Shown here: in pieces, positions 57,817 to 64,000 of the stretch
Layout: every line of letters begins with the position of its first letter
Numbering within the stretch: the first letter of the stretch is position 1
Source: Mycobacteroides immunogenum
GTDB taxonomy: Bacteria > Actinomycetota > Actinomycetes > Mycobacteriales > Mycobacteriaceae
Assembly (NCBI RefSeq): GCF_001605725.1
Contig: NZ_CP011530.1
Coordinates: 434,001-498,000, forward strand
Length of the DNA: 64,000 nt
Direction: 5' to 3'
The notes under the pieces: generated by a model
What the model saw: the letters and a program-made list of their open reading frames with translations, nothing else
Told to the model about the DNA's origin: nothing
Databases searched by the model: none
Translations under genes and position numbers: made by a program

Positions 57817-58641
57817 TTAGAAGTTGCGGTATTCGCGGACAGGCATCCGTGACCCGCGCCGGGCGGGTTTCGGCGCGACGAGCTCGATGAGCCGGATGAT
57901 TCGATAGCGTTGCCCGGCATAGGGTTCCAAAAGCTCCAGCATGCCGGCGTCATCGGTTTTGTGGCCGGTGAGGGCGAAGCCCACCTGCGAGGGAATGTGG
58001 TAGTCGCCGACAGGAACGGCGTCGGGATCGCCCAGGGCGCGGACCCGTATCTCGGCCTCGGTCCATGGTCCGATGCCGTGGATCGAGGTCAGGTGCTCGG
58101 GCTTGGTCTCCACGTCGATGTTCGCGGCAGCGCGGATGGTGCGCATTCGGACCGGTTCGGCGCCGGACTTGTGCCATTCCCAGGACGGGATGTCGAGCCA
58201 TTGCCGTTGCGGTGGTGGCGCTTTGGCGCCGTTCAGCTCGATGCCCACGTGGTTGAGCAGATGCCGCCAGGCTCGCCAGGCTTCGGCGCCGGGAACCTTC
58301 TGTTCCAGGACGGCGGGTACCAGTGCCTCCCAGACGCGATCGGTCGCGCCGAGGCGGACGCCCTTGGCGGCCTGGATCAGCCGGGCAATCACATCGTGTT
58401 TGGGTATGAGCGCTTCGGGCTCGTCATCGGCGCCGAGGAGGCGTGGCAGGCGATCGAGTAGCCATGCGGCGCCGTCACCGTGCGCGCGGCCGATGACGGT
58501 TTTGTTTTCACGCGAGATCGTCAGCACCCCGGGGCCGTCGGGGGTGTAGGAGCCCCGGGTGATGGCTCCGCCGGGTGCGACCCGGTATGTGGGGTCAGCC
58601 GAGCCGCGGCGGTGGATACCGAGGGTGCGGGCAATATCCAA
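57817..58641 (-). CDS. AlkA-like DNA-3-methyladenine glycosylase (HhH-GPD)
   Basis: A base-excision glycosylase of the AlkA type. The helix-hairpin-helix is LTSIHGIGPWTEAEI and the catalytic Asp lies in VPVGDYHIPSQVG; IPSWEWHKSG and LVPAVLEQKVPGAEAW are also typical. TTG 58641 gives 274 residues, but the conserved N-terminal WxPPxP element of this family is present in frame upstream (REWIPPWP, 58642-58665), so the true start is further up, where no ATG or GTG exists (see findings). The upstream gene's stop is at 58680. Repairs alkylated purines. Confidence 0.84.
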   Translation of the reverse strand: MDIARTLGIHRRGSADPTYRVAPGGAITRGSYTPDGPGVLTISRENKTVIGRAHGDGAAWLLDRLPRLLGADDEPEALIPKHDVIARLIQAAKGVRLGATDRVWEALVPAVLEQKVPGAEAWRAWRHLLNHVGIELNGAKAPPPQRQWLDIPSWEWHKSGAEPVRMRTIRAAANIDVETKPEHLTSIHGIGPWTEAEIRVRALGDPDAVPVGDYHIPSQVGFALTGHKTDDAGMLELLEPYAGQRYRIIRLIELVAPKPARRGSRMPVREYRNF

Positions 58642-58679
58642 CGGCCACGGTGGAATCCACTCGCGGATGAGTGGGGCCG

Positions 58680-59285
58680 CTAGGCCTTCGGGCAGAACTT
58701 CCAGCCGCTGGTCTCCTTCTTGAACTCGATATCGTGTTTGCCCTTGGCGTCGGTGATGTGGATGACCGCGTTGTCGCCGTTGATATCGAGGCCGGTGATC
58801 TTCGACGGCCCGTTGTCGGACTTGGTCAGGGCGTTGAGATCGGGAGCCTGGCCGCTGCCCGCGATGTCCTTGAACGCTTCGCGGTACTTGGCGCAGAAGA
58901 AGGTGAGCATCTTCTTGAAGTCGTTGGCCTTGGCGGCCTCGGCCATGCCGGAGATGGTCTGCTTGATCGCCTTGACGTCCTGCTCGTTGTTGGAGCCGGA
59001 CGAGCGGGGCGAGTCGACGATCTGGTCGGAGGCGTGCGTCCTGACACTCTGCGGGGTGGAGTTGGTGGTCAGGCCCAGGACCAACAGGGCGATCAGGAAG
59101 ACGCCGAGCGAGCCGCCGACGATGGCCAGCGCCTTCTGCTGCGGGGTCAGGGGCGGCCGGGGCGGCTTGGGAGCAGGGGCGTAGCCGCTGGGAGGCGGGC
59201 CGTAGGGATTGGGCTGCTGGTACGTGGGGTACTGCTGCGGCTGGGTCTGCTGAATCGGGCCCTGGGGGTACTGCGGTTGCGTCAT
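58680..59285 (-). CDS. Pro/Gln-rich membrane-anchored extracytoplasmic protein
   Basis: A 201-residue protein: a cytoplasmic Pro/Gln/Tyr-rich region of 50 residues (YPQGPIQQTQPQQYPTYQQP), one membrane helix (about 52-73), and an extracytoplasmic domain of 125 residues with two cysteines (MLTFFCAKYREAF and SGWKFCPKA) that may pair. The domain's order, helix then strands with KITGLDINGDNAVIHITDAK, recalls NTF2-like or DUF4878-type folds, but I cannot name the family with certainty. Its 3' end overlaps the coding frame of the glycosylase N-terminus. Confidence 0.65.
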   Translation of the reverse strand: MTQPQYPQGPIQQTQPQQYPTYQQPNPYGPPPSGYAPAPKPPRPPLTPQQKALAIVGGSLGVFLIALLVLGLTTNSTPQSVRTHASDQIVDSPRSSGSNNEQDVKAIKQTISGMAEAAKANDFKKMLTFFCAKYREAFKDIAGSGQAPDLNALTKSDNGPSKITGLDINGDNAVIHITDAKGKHDIEFKKETSGWKFCPKA

Positions 59286-59368
59286 CTGGGTATCTGTCCT
59301 AGCACGGCTGCGGTCATGGCGTTCTATGCCAGTGTGCCGGATGGGGGCCGAAGGAGGTGGGCTGACGG

Positions 59369-60253
59369 TCAGCCAGCTGTGAGGAATTCGTCGAAACGCT
59401 CCGCTAGACGATCTTTAGACGGGTAGTCAACGATGCGTGTCGGGAGCGCCAATGTACGTCCGTCCATCTCTTGAAGACCGTGCCGCAACATAGGGCCGTC
59501 CACCTCGTCCATTAGCTCACGATTGATACGCACCGCATAGTCGGGCGATATGCCTAAGAGGTTCGTGTCGTAGGCGGCGTGGTGGAGCTTGCAAAGGCTA
59601 AGTCCGTTCTCGACGATCGGTGATCCGTTGGGTTTGTGATCTCCGATGATGTGTGCAGCGTCCAGGAGCTTGCCGTGTCTCAACGTGCAAACGGTGCATT
59701 GTTGTTGATAGGCCAACAGAATCTTTCCGCGAAACTCGGGCTGGTGAAGTCGGAGTTTGGTAGTTCTCTCGGCGTAAGCGCGTTCGAGAGGGCTCAGATG
59801 TAGGGGGTCGGGGACGGATCGCAGACTCTCGTCCAGCGCGAGGATAAATCTGCGGTTGGGCATGTCGTCGGCTACGACGTAAACGGGAAAGACAGGTACG
59901 AATACCCCTGCCCGGATAGTACGCAACAAAATGATGGGTAGTTCCAGTTCATAGGCTCGCCGCAGCTTGCGATTGGAGCCATCTGTGCTACCGGCCTCGT
60001 AGTCGTACCCAAAAAGGGAATCACCAAAATGTGTATCCGCGTATGGCCCTTTCGGATTCGATACGACGGAAAGGGTCGCGTTGAGGTCCCGTGGATTCCA
60101 AATGCCGCGGTTACGGTCAATGACACGTCGGACCTGATTGCTGACTTCTAGAGACTCCAACTCTGACCGCGTAATCGCGCCACGGTCGGCGGTGATCTCA
60201 GTAAGCCGATCAAAGATCATCTGGCGGAGATGCCGCTCCACCTCGCTGTCCAT
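59369..60253 (-). CDS. HNH endonuclease, probable modification-dependent or accessory restriction enzyme
   Basis: A 294-residue nuclease. The C-terminal HNH motif has zinc cysteines CTVCTLRHGKLLDAAHIIGD and LSLCKLHHAAYD with the catalytic His-Asn-His arrangement. The N-terminal 170 residues contain NPRDLNATLSVVSNPKGPY, FGYDYEAG and PVFPVYVVADD, like predicted restriction endonucleases of the COG3440 kind, where this part may read modified DNA; that is from memory. Base composition is visibly lower in GC than its neighbours (29 of 60 in 60001-60060), suggesting recent transfer. No methyltransferase is adjacent. Confidence 0.75.
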   Translation of the reverse strand: MDSEVERHLRQMIFDRLTEITADRGAITRSELESLEVSNQVRRVIDRNRGIWNPRDLNATLSVVSNPKGPYADTHFGDSLFGYDYEAGSTDGSNRKLRRAYELELPIILLRTIRAGVFVPVFPVYVVADDMPNRRFILALDESLRSVPDPLHLSPLERAYAERTTKLRLHQPEFRGKILLAYQQQCTVCTLRHGKLLDAAHIIGDHKPNGSPIVENGLSLCKLHHAAYDTNLLGISPDYAVRINRELMDEVDGPMLRHGLQEMDGRTLALPTRIVDYPSKDRLAERFDEFLTAG

Positions 60254-60320
60254 GGTGAGAGTCTGCCATGGGTGGTAGTCGCATGGCGTCGAGATGAACT
60301 GTTAACGCACTTCAGGATGA

Positions 60321-62015
60321 TCAAGAGTCCTGCCGAGTGTGTATCGATTCGATGTGTACATCCCGACTGCCACGCAACCTCCGCCCCAACCCCGACGCGC
60401 GCACCGCCTGCCGCTGGATCGCGGCCCGCACCTCGGCCTCGGACCCGACCACCCGCACGCGCTCCTTGGCGCGTGTGACTGCGGTGTAGAACAGCTCGCG
60501 CGTCAGCAGTCGGGAATCCTCCGCGGGCAGCAACACAGTCACTTCATGCGCCTGGCTGCCTTGTGACTTGTGAATCGTCATGGCGTGCATGGTCTCCACC
60601 TCAATCAGGCGGCTGGTCGCGAACGACGCCGTGCCGATCACTGCGCGCAAGCCATCAGGCCCGGCCACCGTCACGCCGGTATCGCCGTTGTACAGGCGCA
60701 ATCCATAGTCATTGGCAGTCACCAGAATCGGGCGTCCCGCGTACCAGGCCGCCCAATGCGGCTCGCCCGTCTCCTCGGTGATCCACCGCTCCACCTGTCG
60801 GTTCCAGTGCGTGACCCCGAATGGTCCGTGCCGATGCGCGCACAGCAGCCGGTGCTCGTCGAGCACGGCCAGTGCCGCCGCGACGTCACCCGCCTGACTC
60901 GCCGCTCGTAGTGCAAGCGCATGGGGGACAAGCGCATCGCGCAGCCCATCTGAATCCGTCGACCACTCGACATGGGGATCTCCAGACGCCAGTACCTCGA
61001 GCGCACGATCCGTGTCTCCGTCACGCACCGCCGCCGCCAACGCGCCAATCGCCGCACCGAAACGGTGCGACGTGCGCAGTGCCGCCACTCGCTCGGACCC
61101 CAGGCCCTCGACCAGATCGGCCAGCACCGCGCCCGCCTCCACCGAGGCCAGCTGATCCGGATCACCCACCAGCAGCAGCCGGGCCTGCGGGCGCACCGCC
61201 TCCAACAACCGCGCCATCATTGTCAGCGACACCATCGACGTCTCGTCCACCACAATCACGTCGTGCGGCAACCGGTTTCCGCGATCATGTTTAAAGCGGG
61301 ACGACGTGTCGGGGCGCGACCCCAACAGACGATGCAGCGTGGTCGCCTGCAACCCAGCCAACCGCGACCGGTCGACGGCATCCAGCTTGTTGACCTCCAG
61401 CTGCACCGCTTCCTGCAGCCGGGCCGCGGCCTTGCCTGTCGGTGCTGCCAGCGCGATGCGCAGCGGCGCGGCGCTCGCCGATGATGCCTGTTCGGCCAGC
61501 AGCGCCAACAGCCGCGCCACCGTGGTGGTCTTGCCCGTGCCCGGCCCGCCAGTCAGCACGGTCAGGCCCTGCGATAGCGCTATATCGGCAGCGGCGCGCT
61601 GCTCCTCGAATCCAGGTGGGAAAAGTCGCTCATAGGTGGGCACTTCGGAGTGTGGTTGTGCGGCGGCCATCAGGGCCTGCACGTCCTCGCACACCTGCTG
61701 TTCCTCGCGCCAGTACCGATCGAGGTACAGCAGCTCGCCGAAAAGCCGCAGCACGGGCGGCTCACCCGCGAGCGGGCTGGCCCGTACCGCCGCCAACCAG
61801 GTATCCGCATCGGGCCACGGCAGCGAGGGCACATCCACCTGCGCCGCCACCGCGCGCAAGTCCACACACACCGACCCGCCGCGCAGTGCCCGCACCGCCA
61901 GCGCGATCGCCAGCTCCACCGATTCGTCGGTCTCGGATGCCAACGCCGTCAACCGCTGTGCCACATGCACATCCGCGGGTTCGAGAATCTCACCGAACGC
62001 TTCCACCAAGCTCAT
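60321..62015 (-). CDS. recD: Exodeoxyribonuclease V subunit alpha
   Basis: 5'-3' helicase subunit of RecBCD. From ATG 62015, overlapping recB by four bases, it has 564 residues. Walker A GGPGTGKTTT (156-165), DEx motif VIVVDETSMV, LLVGDPDQLASV, and motif V/VI at TIHKSQGSQAHEV and YTAVTRAKERV. The N-terminal 120 residues are the RecB-contact domain. It is the last gene of the rec operon here; a longer open frame upstream belongs to recB. Confidence 0.94.
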   Translation of the reverse strand: MSLVEAFGEILEPADVHVAQRLTALASETDESVELAIALAVRALRGGSVCVDLRAVAAQVDVPSLPWPDADTWLAAVRASPLAGEPPVLRLFGELLYLDRYWREEQQVCEDVQALMAAAQPHSEVPTYERLFPPGFEEQRAAADIALSQGLTVLTGGPGTGKTTTVARLLALLAEQASSASAAPLRIALAAPTGKAAARLQEAVQLEVNKLDAVDRSRLAGLQATTLHRLLGSRPDTSSRFKHDRGNRLPHDVIVVDETSMVSLTMMARLLEAVRPQARLLLVGDPDQLASVEAGAVLADLVEGLGSERVAALRTSHRFGAAIGALAAAVRDGDTDRALEVLASGDPHVEWSTDSDGLRDALVPHALALRAASQAGDVAAALAVLDEHRLLCAHRHGPFGVTHWNRQVERWITEETGEPHWAAWYAGRPILVTANDYGLRLYNGDTGVTVAGPDGLRAVIGTASFATSRLIEVETMHAMTIHKSQGSQAHEVTVLLPAEDSRLLTRELFYTAVTRAKERVRVVGSEAEVRAAIQRQAVRASGLGRRLRGSRDVHIESIHTRQDS

Positions 62016-64000
62016 GACAGCATCTCCGACAGCGCGACCACCAACGCCGAGGGCGGCTGCCAACTGAACACCCCGGCCGGATGCCCCTCCACCACCGGGG
62101 TATTCGCGCCACACATCCCGCGCACAAACAGATATGCGGTACCGCCCAGATGCTCCTCCGGTCGATACCCCGGTAGTCGCCACGACAGGAACCTATGCAG
62201 CACCACGCTGTACAGCAGCGCCTGCAGGGGATAGTCCGAATGCAACATGGCCTCGACCATGCGCGGTCGCGAGTAATCAGCCGCCGTCAACGGAGCGTCG
62301 CCGGTACCCAGCCAGTTGGTCTTGTAGTCGACCACCACGTATCGCGAGCCAACCCGCAGCACCGCATCCACGGAACCCGACAGATATCCGCGCAGGCTCT
62401 GCGCTCCCAGCCCGGCGCTGGTGAGACGTGATGCGTACACCGCGAGGGGATCGTCGGCAGCGAGGTGCTTGCCCAGCAGCACGCCCACGTCGGCTAGCCG
62501 CGCGAACGATCCTCCGGCAGCGTCACCGCCGGCCAACGGGAACTCGAAATCCAGCTCGCACAAACGATCCCGCAGCCCGATCTGACGCAGCGTTACGCCG
62601 GGCAGCAGGGGACCCAGCGGAGTGTCGTGCATCGGCTCCAGCGCCGCGGCCAACTCTGCCGTCGGAACCTCCACCGGCCATCGCTCCGCGTGCCGGGTGA
62701 TCTGCGACTGCAGTTCCGCGACCAGGTCCGGCGCCAACGGATCCGTGGTTTCCAGCACGGCGTGCACCAACGAACCGAACGCCGCCCCGGCAGGGAGCTG
62801 CGCCATCGGCGAGGGCACGTCGGCGCCGGTTGGGGTGGAACGCAACGGAATGTCATCCACCTCGTCGTCCAGCTCAGCGATCTCCGGCTCGCTGGACACC
62901 CCCGACTCTTCGGCGGCACGCAACAGCCCCGAATAGGAGGTGCGCCGCCAGGCGGTATCGATCGGCCGATCAAACACCCGCACCCCGAGATCCTCGGAAA
63001 TCGATGCTGCTGCGGCGGGAACGAATCCGGCGACCAGAGCGTCTTCGATCTTCGGGCCACCCTCGGCTTCCCATGCCCGCAATCGCTTGAGCGCGTCCAC
63101 ATCGGAAATCTTGGCAGGAGAACACTTGTCGGGCACCGATGGATTCCCGAGAGCGCGCCCACGTAGCAGCCTGGACAGTCCGCCGTTGGGCTCATCGAAG
63201 GACGGCGCCCACCAGGCCACCACCTGCGACTGTGCCCGCGTCAACGCCACATACGTAAGCCGGCTGGCATCACGGGCCGCCTCGGTGCGGCCCGCCAGAT
63301 CGGCCATCGAATAATCAGGGTCCTCCCTGCCTCCGATGTGCAGACAACGTTCCCCATCCTCGTGGTAGAGCACGTAATCTCGTTCCGGGGCATATCGATT
63401 GAATGAGAACGGCAGATACACGATGGGGAACTGCAAGCCCTTGCTCACCCAGACCGTCATGATCTGCACGGCGGCGGCATCGCTGTCCAGGCGCCGGTTG
63501 CGTTCTGCCTCGGCCCCACCCTCCGAGCATTGGGTGCGCAGCCAATCGCGCAGCGCGGCCAGTCCGAAACCATTGCGGTGTGCCGTCTCCTGCAACAGCT
63601 CGGTCAAATGAGCGAGGTCGGTCATGGTTCGCTCACCGCCGCGCCACGACAGGACGCGTCTGCCCATTCCGGCCAGCTGGGCTGCCTCGAACACCGCAGC
63701 AACCCCGCGCTCGCGGGCTCTTCCCGCCCAGGTTCGCAGGGTTCCCGCGATCTCATCGGTCAGCGATTCACCGCCAGTGGCAAGGGTTTCCGCCGTCGCG
63801 CCGAAGAACACCGTCGCCGCGGCGGCGCGCACCAGACCGGGGCGATGCGGCTGATCGAACGCCTCCAGTAGGTACAACCAGTCCTGAGCGGCATCGGAAC
63901 TGAACACGTCGGTGTCGCCGGTGTAGACGGCCGGAATCCCCGCGTCGGCCAGCGCGGTGTGGCAGGCCCGCGCATCCTTGTGGGCCTCGACAATCACCGC
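62012..64000 (-). CDS. recB: Exodeoxyribonuclease V subunit beta (3' part; truncated by window end)
   Basis: The C-terminal 662 residues of RecB; the N-terminal ATPase motifs lie beyond position 64000. Visible are helicase motif IV-VI segments (VSKGLQFPIVYLPF, RLTYVALTRAQSQVVAWW) and the C-terminal nuclease domain with its Asp in SGSVDAVLR and the Asp-x-Lys in VVVDYKTNW, plus the upstream metal His in SLVHAVLE. The 3' end overlaps recD (ATGA). recC is expected upstream, off the window. Confidence 0.94.
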   Translation of the reverse strand, partial: AVIVEAHKDARACHTALADAGIPAVYTGDTDVFSSDAAQDWLYLLEAFDQPHRPGLVRAAAATVFFGATAETLATGGESLTDEIAGTLRTWAGRARERGVAAVFEAAQLAGMGRRVLSWRGGERTMTDLAHLTELLQETAHRNGFGLAALRDWLRTQCSEGGAEAERNRRLDSDAAAVQIMTVWVSKGLQFPIVYLPFSFNRYAPERDYVLYHEDGERCLHIGGREDPDYSMADLAGRTEAARDASRLTYVALTRAQSQVVAWWAPSFDEPNGGLSRLLRGRALGNPSVPDKCSPAKISDVDALKRLRAWEAEGGPKIEDALVAGFVPAAAASISEDLGVRVFDRPIDTAWRRTSYSGLLRAAEESGVSSEPEIAELDDEVDDIPLRSTPTGADVPSPMAQLPAGAAFGSLVHAVLETTDPLAPDLVAELQSQITRHAERWPVEVPTAELAAALEPMHDTPLGPLLPGVTLRQIGLRDRLCELDFEFPLAGGDAAGGSFARLADVGVLLGKHLAADDPLAVYASRLTSAGLGAQSLRGYLSGSVDAVLRVGSRYVVVDYKTNWLGTGDAPLTAADYSRPRMVEAMLHSDYPLQALLYSVVLHRFLSWRLPGYRPEEHLGGTAYLFVRGMCGANTPVVEGHPAGVFSWQPPSALVVALSEMLS

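Overview
The window is high-GC actinobacterial DNA from a mycobacterium. The evidence is a complete ergothioneine operon (egtABCDE), F420-dependent luciferase-like and PknH-sensor-like secreted proteins, DUF222/HNH (13E12-type) and WXG100 proteins, and a gene order that from memory matches the Mycobacterium tuberculosis stretch from ask-asd through DUF4185, egt and glpK to the moxR2 cluster, interrupted by accessory blocks. A rapid grower, probably Mycobacteroides (abscessus-chelonae group), is my best guess; the genus is an inference. I see no rRNA, tRNA, CRISPR array, transposase or prophage, and no gene-free stretch above 300 bases.

Layout. 1-5.3 kb: three paralogous lipoprotein genes (one with a non-standard start, one frameshifted) around a TetR regulator and a flavin amine oxidase. 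5.3-8.3 kb: nitroreductase, then ask-asd (aspartate pathway to lysine, DAP, methionine and threonine). 8.4-13.8 kb: small membrane protein, secreted DUF4185 protein, a three-gene TPR / TPR-AAA / TPR-membrane operon and an alpha/beta hydrolase. 13.9-15.9 kb: DUF486 membrane protein, a truncated Fur remnant with a FurA-type promoter, and catalase katA. 16-24.3 kb: five secreted PknH-sensor-like proteins in two groups, interleaved with a KstR-boxed nitronate monooxygenase, amt, an ICMT-like membrane methyltransferase, a CHAT-like protein and a PfkB kinase.

24.3-28.5 kb (minus strand): an N-acetylglucosamine operon in the order MFS importer, kinase, SIS deaminase, minimal NagA. 28.5-30.7 kb: LLM oxidoreductase, SnoaL-like protein and an SDR. 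30.7-36 kb: egtABCDE with coupled junctions. 36-39.7 kb: secreted protein, GCS2-type ligase and a T7SS-type pair whose second member joins a WXG100 domain to a transglycosylase-like domain. 39.8-43.6 kb: TetR, two palindromes, then thiolase, MaoC hydratase and SDR, enough for one beta-oxidation turn. 43.7-46 kb: glpF-glpK. 46-48.5 kb: PadR regulator, ParB-like protein and CPA2 antiporter.

48.5-55.6 kb: the MoxR2-type cluster (RDD, SpoIIM-like, DUF58, MoxR, DUF4350, DUF4129, Pro-rich multi-span protein). 55.7-60.3 kb: leaderless SAM methyltransferase, DUF222/HNH protein preceded by two DnaA-box-like sequences, AlkA-like glycosylase, a membrane-anchored protein and a lower-GC HNH endonuclease that looks acquired. 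60.3-64 kb: recD and the 3' part of recB, which runs off the window.

The best candidates for something undescribed are the TPR/AAA/TPR-membrane operon, the WXG100-hydrolase pair, the Fur remnant at the katA promoter, and the set of small secreted sensor-like and lipoprotein paralogues.
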